Part shown: piece by piece, positions 1 to 9,449 of the stretch
Position numbering within the stretch: the first letter of the stretch is position 1
How the letters are laid out: each line of letters opens with the position of its first letter
NCBI RefSeq assembly: GCF_048323655.1
Contig: NZ_JBLUWW010000002.1
Location: 62,001 to 126,000, forward strand
Length of the DNA: 64,000 nt
DNA from: Salinimicrobium soli
GTDB lineage: Bacteria; Bacteroidota; Bacteroidia; Flavobacteriales; Flavobacteriaceae
Direction of reading: 5' to 3'
Translations under genes and position numbers: made by a program
Notes under the pieces: model-generated
Told to the model about the DNA's origin: nothing
Databases searched by the model: none
The model's input: only the letters and a program-made list of their open reading frames with translations

Positions 1-995
1 TCAGTGACAACCTTAATACTTTCAACAACTCTGTCCTTTTTCAAACCACTCATGATTAGCGTTCCTTCATCCATACCTTCGGGACGCTCATGGGCCTGGC
101 GTATAGTAATAGCAGGCAAGTTTAAAATTGAAGCTTCCTCTGTAATAGTTCCGCTGTCTGAAATAACGCAGAATGCATTCTTCTGTAGATGTATATAATC
201 GTGGAATCCAAATGGTTTAGAAAATATGAGTTTAGGATTACTGGAAACAAATCCGATCTCCTCTAATTTCTTACGAGTTCTTGGGTGAGTTGAAATTATA
301 ACCATCTTATCAAACTCGTTACTTATCGCATCTAATGATTCCATAAGATCCTGAAAATTCTCTTCTGAATCCACATTCTCTTCCCTATGAATACTAACTA
401 CAAAATAGCCTTGCTTTTTGAGGTCTTCCTTTTCCAGAATAGCAGAGCTATCTATAGCTTTCATTTGTTTTTCAAGAACCTCTCGCATAGGAGATCCGGT
501 CTTTATTACCGTCTCCGGAGCTAATCCTTCTGCTACCAAATATTTTCTTGCATGTTCAGAAAGAGGCATATTTATATCGCTTAAATGATCAACGATCTTT
601 CTGTTTACCTCTTCCGGAACCCGTTGATCGAAACAGCGATTTCCTGCTTCCATATGGAAGATTGGGATCTTCCTCTTTTTAGCAGAAATTACGGCCAAAC
701 AGGAATTGGTATCGCCATACAGCAAGACCGCATCAGGATTTTCTTTTTCGAGGAGAACATCAGATTTGGTGATAACATTTCCAATGGTTTCAGCAGCATT
801 TTTACCTGCAGCTTCCAAAAAGAAATCTGGCTTCCTCAGTCCCAAATCTTTAAAAAAAACTTCGTTGAGTTCGTAGTCATAATTCTGGCCGGAATGCACT
901 AGTATGTGATTAGTATGACGATCAAGTTCTTTGATGACCTCACTCAATTTTATTATTTCGGGCCTGGTGCCTACTATTGTCATTACTTTTATCAT
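1..995 (-). CDS. capG: UDP-GlcNAc 2-epimerase family protein, CapG/WbjD type (partial, 3' end outside window)
   Basis: Read from ATG 995 leftward; about 331 codons are visible and no stop is reached before the window edge. The N-terminus reads MIKVMTIVGTRPEIIKL, followed by SGQNYDYEL, GDTNS, HMEAGNRCFDQ with VPEE, STHPRT and SDSGTITEE. These are the substrate and catalytic segments of the non-hydrolysing UDP-GlcNAc 2-epimerase fold, with Arg11, the two Glu residues and the His of HPRT all present. The text resembles staphylococcal Cap5G/WbjD, which acts on the hexulose product chain leading to UDP-L-FucNAc, more than classical WecB. The start overlaps the capE stop by 4 bp (ATGA), so translation is probably coupled. 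The middle enzyme of that pathway (CapF) is not in the window and could lie beyond position 1. Confidence 0.85.
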   Translation of the reverse strand, partial: MIKVMTIVGTRPEIIKLSEVIKELDRHTNHILVHSGQNYDYELNEVFFKDLGLRKPDFFLEAAGKNAAETIGNVITKSDVLLEKENPDAVLLYGDTNSCLAVISAKKRKIPIFHMEAGNRCFDQRVPEEVNRKIVDHLSDINMPLSEHARKYLVAEGLAPETVIKTGSPMREVLEKQMKAIDSSAILEKEDLKKQGYFVVSIHREENVDSEENFQDLMESLDAISNEFDKMVIISTHPRTRKKLEEIGFVSSNPKLIFSKPFGFHDYIHLQKNAFCVISDSGTITEEASILNLPAITIRQAHERPEGMDEGTLIMSGLKKDRVVESIKVVT

Positions 996-2011
996 GCTTC
1001 TACTTTCAATTCATTCTTAATGAAATCAAGGCTTAAGAGGGCTTCTTTAATTTCTTCAATATTCAGCCTTTTAGTGTTGTGGGAATTATAATCTTCAAAG
1101 CTTGAAATGGAACCTTCTCCTTTGTCGAAATATATACCGTAGTTAAGATCCCTGTTGTCAGCGGGAATGCGATAATATCCGGGAAGGTCCTCGGCCTTCA
1201 GCATTTCTTCTCTGGTACACAGAGTTTCGTATAATTTTTCTCCATGGCGGGTACCTATGATCTTAACTTCATTTTTTGCCTCAAACAATTCTGTCATTGC
1301 CTTGGCAAGATCTTCAATGGTACTGGCGGGGGCTTTATGAACAAATAAGTCACCTTGATTACCATTTTTAAAGGCATAGATCACCAGTTCCACAGCTTCC
1401 TCAAGAGACATTAAGAATCGTGTCATGTTTGGATCTGTAACCGTGAGAGCCTTACCTTCCTTTATTTGCTTCGCGAATAAAGGGATTACAGATCCCCTCG
1501 ACGCCATAACATTACCATATCGAGTTAAACAAATAGTTGTGTCCTCAGGAGATATGTTTCGTGAAGCTGCTATTACGGTTTTCTCCATGAGTGCCTTTGA
1601 CATTCCCATGGCATTAATCGGATAAGCCGCTTTATCGGTGCTTAAACATATTACCTTTTTTACTTTATTAGCAATTGCAGCTTCTACTACATTTGAGGAA
1701 CCAATCACATTTGTCTTTGCCGCTTCCAGGGGAAAGAATTCACAGGAAGGTACTTGCTTTAGAGCAGCTGCGTGGAATACATAATCGACGCCTCGCATTG
1801 CTCTTTCAACACTTTCATAAGTGCGAACATCTCCAATGTAAAACTTGATTTTATCATTTTTATAGAGGTTTCGCATATCATCCTGTTTCTTTTCATCACG
1901 GGAAAAAATTCTAATCTCTTTTAGATCTGAATCAAGAAAACGATCTAATACAGCATTACCGAAGGAACCTGTTCCTCCAGTAATCAACAAGGTTTTATCT
2001 TTGAACATCAA
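992..2011 (-). CDS. capE: UDP-GlcNAc 4,6-dehydratase/5-epimerase, CapE/WbjB/FnlA type
   Basis: 339 aa, extended SDR fold. The Rossmann motif TGGTGSFGNAV is at residues 11-21. The segment STDKAAYPINAMGMSK at 124-139 carries the lysine and the MxxxK that replaces YxxxK in this inverting dehydratase subgroup. HAAALKQVPSCEFFP and RYGNVMASRGSVIPLF are also family text. The enzyme converts UDP-GlcNAc to a 4-keto-6-deoxy sugar, the first step toward UDP-L-FucNAc or related sugars, in the cytoplasm. Its 3' end overlaps capG by 4 bp and its 5' end overlaps the glycosyltransferase stop by 17 bp. Either Met of the initial MM could be the start. The capE-capG pairing supports L-FucNAc-type sugar synthesis, but the capF step is not visible. 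Confidence 0.9.
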   Translation of the reverse strand: MMFKDKTLLITGGTGSFGNAVLDRFLDSDLKEIRIFSRDEKKQDDMRNLYKNDKIKFYIGDVRTYESVERAMRGVDYVFHAAALKQVPSCEFFPLEAAKTNVIGSSNVVEAAIANKVKKVICLSTDKAAYPINAMGMSKALMEKTVIAASRNISPEDTTICLTRYGNVMASRGSVIPLFAKQIKEGKALTVTDPNMTRFLMSLEEAVELVIYAFKNGNQGDLFVHKAPASTIEDLAKAMTELFEAKNEVKIIGTRHGEKLYETLCTREEMLKAEDLPGYYRIPADNRDLNYGIYFDKGEGSISSFEDYNSHNTKRLNIEEIKEALLSLDFIKNELKVEA

Positions 2012-3155
2012 TATGTTGTTTATAGGTATTAAGTAAAAATGAAAATGTTTCTTTAGAAGTTTTTTTCCAGGAATATTTTTCTATTTCCAATTTATTTTTG
2101 TCAATGAATTCCTTTCTTTTTCCCGGGTTTTCAAGAAAATCTATTAATGTTTTGATAATGGAATTAGGATCTTTTGCATCAAAATAGAAGCCTCCATCTT
2201 TTAAAAATTCTGGCATGGGTTCTTTATCACTACATGCAATAGCTTTCCCGGAAGCCATTGACTCCAACAAAATATTTGGCATGTTTTCACAAGTGGAGGC
2301 AAATAGAATTCCATCTGCACTACAATATTCCTTCTCAATTTCTGCATAGTCTACATGTCCTTTAGAATGAATAAAGGTATGTGTGGGATCTTTTGATGCT
2401 ATAATTTTATTAAGTTTTTTTCCAGCCGGTTTAAAGATCACCCCCCCCACCAGACTTAATTCTACTGGATAACCTAAAATTCTCAATTCGCCAATTGCTT
2501 TAACAACATTCCACTGGTGCTTATATACGTGTATTGTTGAGACATATAAGAACCGAAAAGGTTTTTGAAAACTATATTCTGAAATTTTCTTTTGAACTTC
2601 TGGAATCCCTACAAATTTTGGGGACAAACCATGATGAATTACCGCAGTTGGTTTGGTGCTTAATTTTAGCTTATTTGAGATATAATTTTTGGCGTAGTCA
2701 GAGATAAAAAGAATTCCGGCAGAATTTTTAAAACAAATCTTTTGTTTTTTGTAATTAAGCCAAAAACGAAGGATCTCTTTTGGTTGTGCTATATCTTTCC
2801 ATATATGCCTTTCATATAAAAGCATATTTCTTGACATGCCAATCATTGGCTTGAATTTACCAATATAATCACCAGTGATTGAAAACAGAATATCGCATCT
2901 GGTCTCAATTTCTTTATCATATCCCGAAATCTGAAATTTAACACGACTGAATAAGTCTTTATTAAAAGCAGGGAATGTTACTTTTTCAAAAAACGGAGAA
3001 TCTGGCAATTCATTTAATACCGCCGTAGAAGAAAAAATGACGATTTTATAAATCCTATTTGAGAAATAAGCATGATCATAATTTATCAATATTTCTCTAA
3101 GATGCGTAACACCTCCGCCTCCTCCGATATTGGAAGCGTCTATTCCAAATCTCAT
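1995..3155 (-). CDS. glycosyltransferase family 4 (GT-B)
   Basis: 386 aa. The N-terminus MRFGIDASNIGGGGGVTHL is typical of a GT4 donor-side glycine loop. The C-terminal half carries FLYVSTIHVYKHQ and CENMPNILLESMASGKAIACSD, the EX7E-like nucleotide-sugar binding segment of family 4. No signal peptide or strong membrane segment is seen, so it is probably a cytoplasmic enzyme acting at the inner membrane face on the undecaprenyl-linked repeat unit. The start ATG is 17 bp after the stop of the upstream acyltransferase; the end overlaps capE by 17 bp. Sugar donor and linkage cannot be read from sequence. The coding region is strongly AT-rich, like the other variable genes of this locus. Confidence 0.85.
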   Translation of the reverse strand: MRFGIDASNIGGGGGVTHLREILINYDHAYFSNRIYKIVIFSSTAVLNELPDSPFFEKVTFPAFNKDLFSRVKFQISGYDKEIETRCDILFSITGDYIGKFKPMIGMSRNMLLYERHIWKDIAQPKEILRFWLNYKKQKICFKNSAGILFISDYAKNYISNKLKLSTKPTAVIHHGLSPKFVGIPEVQKKISEYSFQKPFRFLYVSTIHVYKHQWNVVKAIGELRILGYPVELSLVGGVIFKPAGKKLNKIIASKDPTHTFIHSKGHVDYAEIEKEYCSADGILFASTCENMPNILLESMASGKAIACSDKEPMPEFLKDGGFYFDAKDPNSIIKTLIDFLENPGKRKEFIDKNKLEIEKYSWKKTSKETFSFLLNTYKQHIDVQR

Positions 3156-3172
3156 TTAAAATATAATATTTT

Positions 3173-4150
3173 CTAATGGATAAATAATAGCTTTTTTAAT
3201 TTTTGGCTTTTCCTTAAATACTTAATGCTTAAGTAAAAAAGAACTAAAACTATCAATAAGATTAAAATGGCTGTAATATCGGCCGGTAAATTCGGGTTTA
3301 AAATTGTTAAGCCGCGCTTGACCAGTGCATTTAAAAAAATATGAAAACCAAAAATAAATAAGGAGTTTTTCCCTAAGAATTCAAATTGTTGTGAAGAAAT
3401 AAATGAAGATGCTTTAATTAAAATTAATATTCCTAAAAAACCTGCCAAATACGAAAGGAAAAGATTGCCAAATTTATGCACCGCAAAATTGAGAAAACCA
3501 TAATTGCAAGCCAAACTAACTCCAAACAAGATCAAGGGGATTATCCAGAACTTAATGTCATAAAGTAATATTTTTTCCAATGAACCTGTTTTTCTAAATA
3601 GAAAATCAAATCCTAGAAAAGGAAGTGCCAAAAGGCTATTTGTTATTCCCCAAGGAATATATATATTAAAAGAAGTAAGTAATACTCCGATGGAAAAAAA
3701 TAGAGTTATGAATAAAACCTTAATTTTTTTATTCTTGTTTTTTTCAATAAAATAAAATAGAATAAGCAATGTAAAAAGACATGGTAAAAACCATAATGGA
3801 GGATTCCAAGATAAATGTCCATTTGATGCATTACCAAATATTATAGAAATGAAAAAATCCTCAACAGTTGAGAAATTTTTGTTATCTGTAATAACTGAGA
3901 AAGCACGATGTAAAACAAAAGTTAACAACGCGAATGTTAAGAATGGTTTAACTATGGCTAGATATTTCTTTTTAAAGAAGTTTCTAAAGTTATCTTCTGC
4001 TTTGAATAGAAAGCCACTCACAAAAAAGAACACTGGCATATGAACAGAATATATCACTTTAAATAATTCTTCAGTAATTTGCAAATGCCCCAGTATTACT
4101 AGACTTATTCCTAAACCTTTTAAATTATCAATAACTGGATTTCTATACAT
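3173..4150 (-). CDS. acyltransferase 3 family membrane protein
   Basis: 325 aa with about ten hydrophobic segments. The start MYRNPVIDNLKGLGISLVIL and the segment HMPVFFFVSGFLF near residue 40 match the acyltransferase-3 (Fuc4Ac-like/OafA) family, where an early Arg/Asp-Lys and His lie at the membrane face. Members move acetyl or similar acyl groups onto sugars of surface polysaccharides. The protein is shorter than OafA and lacks a periplasmic SGNH domain. The gap to the upstream hexapeptide acetyltransferase is 33 bp, so it belongs to the same transcription unit. It likely O-acetylates a residue of the polymer built by this cluster, but the target sugar is unknown. Confidence 0.85.
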   Translation of the reverse strand: MYRNPVIDNLKGLGISLVILGHLQITEELFKVIYSVHMPVFFFVSGFLFKAEDNFRNFFKKKYLAIVKPFLTFALLTFVLHRAFSVITDNKNFSTVEDFFISIIFGNASNGHLSWNPPLWFLPCLFTLLILFYFIEKNKNKKIKVLFITLFFSIGVLLTSFNIYIPWGITNSLLALPFLGFDFLFRKTGSLEKILLYDIKFWIIPLILFGVSLACNYGFLNFAVHKFGNLFLSYLAGFLGILILIKASSFISSQQFEFLGKNSLFIFGFHIFLNALVKRGLTILNPNLPADITAILILLIVLVLFYLSIKYLRKSQKLKKLLFIH

Positions 4151-4183
4151 TAATTAGAATATGTAATTATCAAAAATCAAAGT

Positions 4184-4681
4184 TTATCTTTTCAAATATT
4201 TAATTCTTCTAGCCGGATTTCCAGCATATATATAATTAGATTCACTTAGAGATTTATTAACTATACTACCTGCGCCTATAATAATATTATCAGCGATCTC
4301 GACACCTGGTAATATTAGGGCATTGGCTCCGATCCATACATTATTCCCTATTTTGATGGAGTTCGAAATATGGGACCTTTTATTGGAGTTATCCAAGGAT
4401 TGAACAGACAGATTACCGGTTATAATCTTAACTCCATAAGAAAGAGTTACGTTATCCCCCAAATTTATTTTTGCTCCTTCACATGATTGAATGATGACCC
4501 CATTATTAAAAACATTATTCATTCCTATTTTTACATTTTCACCTTCATAAATAGTAACATTCTGGTCGCAGCGAAAGCCGGAGCCGTTTTTTTCTAATTG
4601 TAGCGAAATAAAAAACTGACTGAATCTTCTTTCTATTGCTCTTACATATCTAAGAAACAACCTAACACCTCTCTTAATCAT
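4184..4681 (-). CDS. left-handed beta-helix (hexapeptide) acetyltransferase
   Basis: 165 aa. From about residue 45 onward there are isoleucine-rich hexapeptide turns such as GNNVWIGANALILPGVEI and NIIIGAGSIVNKSL, ending with GNPARRIKYLK. This is the WcaF/Maa-like group that uses acetyl-CoA to O- or N-acetylate sugars. The N-terminal 40 residues are basic and amphipathic and may only be a helix cap. The start overlaps the stop of the upstream glycosyltransferase by 8 bp, implying coupled translation. It is a second acylation enzyme in the cluster beside the membrane acyltransferase. Acceptor unknown. Confidence 0.85.
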   Translation of the reverse strand: MIKRGVRLFLRYVRAIERRFSQFFISLQLEKNGSGFRCDQNVTIYEGENVKIGMNNVFNNGVIIQSCEGAKINLGDNVTLSYGVKIITGNLSVQSLDNSNKRSHISNSIKIGNNVWIGANALILPGVEIADNIIIGAGSIVNKSLSESNYIYAGNPARRIKYLKR

Positions 4682-5849
4682 TCAAAATATCTATTAAAAC
4701 CTTACCCCAGGTTTGTTCCCACACAAGATTTTCTTTTACATAGTTTCTAGCATTGAGGGCTAATAAATTTCTTTTTTCCTCAGAAAATAAAGAAATTATC
4801 TTTGCGACAAGATCTTCTTTGCTTTTTGCATTAAAAAGTAAACCATTAAAATCATTATTAATAACTTCACGATTACAATCATAATCTGGAGCTATTACAG
4901 CAGTTTCACTGGCCATATATTCCATTATTTTAATAGGACAGATTATATCTGTAGATCCAGGGAGTATACTAATATCGATTGCAGATAAAATGCCTGGAAC
5001 TTCTTCTTTTGGAACACCATCTATTAAAACTAAACCATTATTTAAAATACCATAGTTCTGAGCTAATTCACGGCATCTATCATAATCTTTACCATTCCCG
5101 ACTAACACAAAGTGAACATTATTTTCTTTCTTCAATATCTTATTGGCTGCATGTACGAGTAATTCAGTATTATGATAAAAAGCATAACTCCCTAAATACC
5201 CAACAACAATATCAGCATTAGGTACCCCGATTTTTTCCTTGAACCTAATGGCTTGAAGAGGGTCCTTCAGAAATTCGTCTGGATTTACGGCATTTAAAGC
5301 AACATAAATTTTATTAGCATCTATTCCTTGTTCTATCAATTGAAGTTTAAGAACATTAGACTCTACCACAATAAAGTTTGCACTTCTTATTTTCTTACGT
5401 TCAATGTATAGTGCATACCATTTGAACAAGGAAAATTTATAATCTATTAAATGATCTTTCCATTCTAGAACAAAAGGTATATCCAGTTTCTTAGATAGTC
5501 GTAAGCCAGCCCAGTGAAGACGGGATGACCTTTCCCATATAAGATCGTGAGAATAATTATTCTTAATTTTTTTATATAGCTTAAGGTCATGAAGAATATC
5601 GCGAATTTCAGATACCGAATGAATAAAAAACTGTAAAAGCTTTTTCTTCCGATATGAAGAATTGAAATGCGACTGATTCCCATAATTATTCTGAGATTCT
5701 CTCTTGCCACTAATTAGATCCTTGCCAAAGAATACCTCAACTTTAATATTTAACCGCTTCCATACCGCTATAACCTCGCTAATTTTCCTACCTGGGTTGG
5801 AGCTTGAAAAACTCCTTCCACCCACCACGTACAAAACTTTTTTAGCCAT
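4674..5849 (-). CDS. glycosyltransferase family 4 (GT-B)
   Basis: 391 aa. It begins MAKKVLYVVGGRSFSSSNPG, with central segments VGYLGSYAFYHNTELLVHA and HFVLVGNGKDYDRC. Its C-terminal donor site is ISILPGSTDIICPIKIMEYM followed by VIAPDYD. These are the glycine-rich hinge and E-containing donor loops of GT4. The ATG shares one base with the stop of the upstream gene (TAATG), and the end overlaps the acetyltransferase by 8 bp. It probably adds one sugar of the repeat unit in the cytoplasm. Specificity cannot be inferred. Confidence 0.85.
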   Translation of the reverse strand: MAKKVLYVVGGRSFSSSNPGRKISEVIAVWKRLNIKVEVFFGKDLISGKRESQNNYGNQSHFNSSYRKKKLLQFFIHSVSEIRDILHDLKLYKKIKNNYSHDLIWERSSRLHWAGLRLSKKLDIPFVLEWKDHLIDYKFSLFKWYALYIERKKIRSANFIVVESNVLKLQLIEQGIDANKIYVALNAVNPDEFLKDPLQAIRFKEKIGVPNADIVVGYLGSYAFYHNTELLVHAANKILKKENNVHFVLVGNGKDYDRCRELAQNYGILNNGLVLIDGVPKEEVPGILSAIDISILPGSTDIICPIKIMEYMASETAVIAPDYDCNREVINNDFNGLLFNAKSKEDLVAKIISLFSEEKRNLLALNARNYVKENLVWEQTWGKVLIDILND

Positions 5850-7048
5850 TAAAGCAAGCTGTTTATCATTTCTTCAATATTTCTTTTATACAGAATAGGA
5901 TTAAACTCTTTAAGAACCATATTTCGGCCATTTTCACCAAATGCAATTCTTTTTTGTTTATCTGAAAGGAGAGAAATTATTGAATTTATTAATGGATCAA
6001 TTTCTTGTGGAGGGATCAAATATCCGTTCTCATTATGTCTTAACCATTCAGGAATACCTCCTACATTACTACCAATACATGGTAATTTACAAGCAAGTGC
6101 TTCGGGCCCCACCAACCCAAATTGCTCCTGCCAAATACTAGGCATCAAAAAGACATCACCGCTTAAATAAAATTCTCTTATTTTATCGTGTGGAACAAAG
6201 CCTAAAAATTCTACATTTTCCACTAAACCCAAGTTTTTAGTTTGTTGCTTTAGTGTATTTAAAAGTGAACCTCGACCTGCAATTTTTAATAAAACATCAG
6301 GAAAAATTTCTTTCACTTTTGATAAAGCAGGGAGTAAGAATTGAACTCCTTTTTGTTCTGCAATTGCTCCAACATAAAGCAAAGTTGGTCTTTCCTTGTG
6401 AGTTTTAATAGGCTCATCCAAGAACATTTCATCAATACCTAATGGAATATATTTCGACTTAGTTAAACCTAAACGTTTAGCAGTGTTGAAAATATTTAGA
6501 GAAGGACAATGAAATAAATCGATAACATTCAATAAAGAATTCCAATATCTTTTTTGCAATTGCCAATATAGTGCAGTATTAGTAAGTGTTGTACATCCTC
6601 TAGTAAAACACTTACTTCCAATCCCCATTTCACAAGCGGCGGAATTTTTTAACCCTCCCCAGGAAGTTGCACAGAATAAATTAGGGCCGTGTAACGTTTG
6701 AATCACCGGCAACTCTTTAAGCGCAGGTGAATTATATATGGAAAGTGGAAATTTAGAAACTAAATGAATGTGAACTAATTGAGGCTTTATATAGTTAACC
6801 AATTTGGTGAATTCCTTTTCTATTTTTGAACTTAGTAGGAATTTATTCAACTTCTCTTTAATTCCATTTATTGGAATATCTATAATGAAATTATTTTCAG
6901 TTGATTTTGAAGAATCACCAAAACCTATACTATATACTTGAAAACCCAATTCTTCAAGAGAACGCTTTTCTAAACCAATTACCGCATCTCCTCCGCCTCC
7001 AAATTGAATATGATCATTTACTAAAAGAATTCTTTTATTTAGTGACAT
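5849..7048 (-). CDS. glycosyltransferase family 4 (WcaC/WcaL-like)
   Basis: 399 aa from the ATG at 7048, chosen because it follows the polymerase stop (7051-7053) by 2 bp and gives the usual start MSLNKRILLVNDHIQFGGGG. The longer reading from 7117 would add 23 residues overlapping the polymerase gene. Family text includes LVHIHLVSKFPLSIY, LHGPNLFCATSWGG and a cysteine-containing insert typical of colanic-acid-like GT4 enzymes. It continues with TLLYVGAIAEQKGVQFLLPA and FGLVGPEALACKLPCIGSN, the EX7E region. Cytoplasmic, acting on the lipid-linked oligosaccharide. The sugar is not predictable. Confidence 0.87.
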   Translation of the reverse strand: MSLNKRILLVNDHIQFGGGGDAVIGLEKRSLEELGFQVYSIGFGDSSKSTENNFIIDIPINGIKEKLNKFLLSSKIEKEFTKLVNYIKPQLVHIHLVSKFPLSIYNSPALKELPVIQTLHGPNLFCATSWGGLKNSAACEMGIGSKCFTRGCTTLTNTALYWQLQKRYWNSLLNVIDLFHCPSLNIFNTAKRLGLTKSKYIPLGIDEMFLDEPIKTHKERPTLLYVGAIAEQKGVQFLLPALSKVKEIFPDVLLKIAGRGSLLNTLKQQTKNLGLVENVEFLGFVPHDKIREFYLSGDVFLMPSIWQEQFGLVGPEALACKLPCIGSNVGGIPEWLRHNENGYLIPPQEIDPLINSIISLLSDKQKRIAFGENGRNMVLKEFNPILYKRNIEEMINSLL

Positions 7049-7050
7049 TT

Positions 7051-8355
7051 CTATACTTCCGTTTCTTTTGGATATAGATTGCTGTTTGAATTTGTAGATG
7101 CATATACCGAAAAGCAAATAAGAACAATTAAAATTCTAAGAGTATTAAAATTATTGGTTGCAAAACCACGCCAAAATGTATGGCCGGCAAAACCTACAAT
7201 AATCTCACTGATTAGATAACTTAATGATGCAGCTATAAAAACATACTCAAGACTGGATTTATCTGTTGAAAAACTTCTCAGTCCCTTTTTTAAAATTTTG
7301 TAGGCAGTGGTGAGAAAACTAAGGAATAAAAATAATCCGATAACACCCGCTTGTTCAAGAGCAAAAATATAGATATTATGAAATCCATATCCTATTCTAA
7401 AATTATTATGTGTGGGAGCGACGTAAAATCCACCTCCAAAAAATGGAACTAAAACACCATTTTCTGTATAAGAATTTAAATCAAATTCCTCAAATATCAT
7501 AAACCTAGAAAGAATCGAATTAGAGCTATTATTCTCCATATTTTCTAAGCGATCAATTGTTTGAAATTTATTTCCTTCTATTGAAAATAAAATTATTATG
7601 GAAATGAATAGAATTATTACTCCAGCGTAATATGCTTTAAAACGTAAAATAAGGTAAATTAAGAGAGTAATTACTAATAAGCCCAAACCTGTTCTAGAAC
7701 CTGTAAATAATAATGGCCACGCAGTTAGTGCGGAAACCCCATAGACTATTTTACTTTTTGCGCCTTTTAATGTGGATGCATAACCAAAAATTAGAATAAA
7801 AACCAATGGTAAGTAGGTAGCTATTTGAAAATACGTATTCCCAAAAGGCCCCCAAATTACACCCTCTGGTTTAATTATATATTTACCTGGAGCAAATTCT
7901 ACCTCTCCTGCCACTCCATAAAAATATTCATAGTAAGAATAGGCAAAAACAAAAAGTCCAGACCATAAAAATATTTTAAAAATGTTTTCAAGAGAATTAA
8001 TTTCGGAAATAACCCTAGCAGCAATAAATAGAACAAATAGTTCCTGCAAATAAGACCCATAGTAATATACCGTAAAACCATTAATCTCTAAAGGAAAGGT
8101 ATAAATTAAAATGGATAGGGTTGAGCAAATACCAAACCAAATTATTATTTGCTTATACTTTTCATAAATCAAATTATTTAATTCCAATTTTTTCGTAAAT
8201 GGGATTAGAAAGATTGCCAGAACACTCGCAATATCAAAAAGTCTCGGATTTAATCTATCAATACTTGATAATATTATTATCGGCTTTTCATAAGCAAAGG
8301 ATGCAATTAGAAATATAAGCCAGTAAAAAAGCAATTGCTTTCTTTTTACTATCAT
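7051..8355 (-). CDS. O-antigen/capsule polymerase or ligase-like membrane protein (Wzy-like)
   Basis: 434 aa, about ten to eleven predicted membrane segments, with one larger extracytoplasmic loop around residues 280-330 (ENNSSNSILSRFMIFEEFDL). This is the layout of the Wzy/WaaL superfamily. The motif-like stretch FTGSRTGLGLLVITLLIYLI at about 215-235 resembles the conserved SRT/GR segment of O-antigen ligase domains. Sequence in this family is poorly conserved, so polymerase against ligase cannot be decided by sequence. Its position among glycosyltransferases and a single Wzx favours a locus-specific Wzy polymerase. Gaps to neighbours are 2 bp on both sides. Confidence 0.8.
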   Translation of the reverse strand: MIVKRKQLLFYWLIFLIASFAYEKPIIILSSIDRLNPRLFDIASVLAIFLIPFTKKLELNNLIYEKYKQIIIWFGICSTLSILIYTFPLEINGFTVYYYGSYLQELFVLFIAARVISEINSLENIFKIFLWSGLFVFAYSYYEYFYGVAGEVEFAPGKYIIKPEGVIWGPFGNTYFQIATYLPLVFILIFGYASTLKGAKSKIVYGVSALTAWPLLFTGSRTGLGLLVITLLIYLILRFKAYYAGVIILFISIIILFSIEGNKFQTIDRLENMENNSSNSILSRFMIFEEFDLNSYTENGVLVPFFGGGFYVAPTHNNFRIGYGFHNIYIFALEQAGVIGLFLFLSFLTTAYKILKKGLRSFSTDKSSLEYVFIAASLSYLISEIIVGFAGHTFWRGFATNNFNTLRILIVLICFSVYASTNSNSNLYPKETEV

Positions 8356-8357
8356 TC

Positions 8358-9449
8358 TTAACGAATCACATTAATCAATCTGTCCACTATCCTTCTTGCT
8401 GCATTGCCATCCCATAATTCTGGAATTCCTCCTTTTTTCCAGTCACCTTTATCCAATTTTAATATAGTGGGAGCAATTGCGTCTGGATTGGTTCCTATCA
8501 ATTCATTGGTGCCTATTTTTACAGTTTCAGGACGTTCTGTATTATCTCTTAGAGTAATACAAGGTATCCCCATCACCGTAGTTTCTTCTGTAATCCCCCC
8601 TGAATCAGTAATTACAGCTTTAGAATTTTCAACTAGATAATTAAATTCTAAATATCCCATAGGATCCACAATTTTCAAATTAGGTGCTTTAATCCCCAAT
8701 TCATCAAATAATTTAGCCGTGCGGGGATGCATCGGAAAAATAATAGGCTGATTATTTGCATTATCTATTATTTCCTGCATAAGTGATTTGAAGTTTTCAA
8801 CTAAATCCACATTTGCTGGGCGATGTAAAGTAAGTACGAAATAAGCTCCTTTTTTCAATTCTAATTCACTAAAAAAAGAGGGGCGTTTAAAATTTCCTCT
8901 GTTTTTTAATAAAGTGTCGATCATTACATTTCCAACAAAGAAAATTTTATTTGGAGGAACTCCACTTTTTTCTAGGTTTTCACCCGCCCACAAACTCGTT
9001 GTAAAAAAATAGTCGGCAAGTGCATCGGTCACCATTCTATTTATCTCCTCTGGCATACTAAGATCAAAAGATCGAATTCCTGCCTCGATATGTGCAACCT
9101 TAGTATTTAATTTTTTAGCAACAATACTGCATGCCATCGTACTATTTACATCACCTACTACAACCAACAAATCCGTAGGGTTTGCAAGCAAATCTTTTTC
9201 GAAAGCAACCATTATCGCCGCAGTTTGCTCTGCCTGTGTACCACCACCGCAATTCAAATTAACATCTGGATTTGGTATTCTAAGCTCTTCGAAAAAAGTC
9301 TCACTCATCCTATGGTCATAATGCTGGCCGGTATGAACTAATCGATATTGAATATTTTCACCATTATTATTTGCTTCATTTATAGCATGGATGATTGGAG
9401 CTATTTTCATGAAATTAGGACGAGCCCCAGCAATTAAAGTTAGATGCAT
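8358..9449 (-). CDS. wecB: UDP-N-acetylglucosamine 2-epimerase (non-hydrolysing)
   Basis: 363 aa. The start reads MHLTLIAGARPNFMKIAPI, followed by HTGQHYDHRMS, GDVNSTMACSIVAKK, HIEAGIRSFDLSMPEEINR, MHPRTAKLFDEL and ITDSGGITEETTVMGIPCIT. All catalytic segments of WecB are present, including the two Glu residues and the HPRT histidine. The reaction is UDP-GlcNAc to UDP-ManNAc. It is a distinct subfamily from the epimerase at 1-995 (GARPNFMKI against GTRPEIIKL), so the two copies probably serve different sugars. The start overlaps the preceding glycosyltransferase stop by 10 bp. With the tviB-like dehydrogenase upstream, a ManNAc or ManNAcA residue is possible. Confidence 0.92.
   Translation of the reverse strand: MHLTLIAGARPNFMKIAPIIHAINEANNNGENIQYRLVHTGQHYDHRMSETFFEELRIPNPDVNLNCGGGTQAEQTAAIMVAFEKDLLANPTDLLVVVGDVNSTMACSIVAKKLNTKVAHIEAGIRSFDLSMPEEINRMVTDALADYFFTTSLWAGENLEKSGVPPNKIFFVGNVMIDTLLKNRGNFKRPSFFSELELKKGAYFVLTLHRPANVDLVENFKSLMQEIIDNANNQPIIFPMHPRTAKLFDELGIKAPNLKIVDPMGYLEFNYLVENSKAVITDSGGITEETTVMGIPCITLRDNTERPETVKIGTNELIGTNPDAIAPTILKLDKGDWKKGGIPELWDGNAARRIVDRLINVIR

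Noticed and set aside
4979..5221. 80-aa plus-strand frame inside a glycosyltransferase gene
   Set aside because: Antisense shadow of an intact GT4 gene with no start context or recognisable motif.
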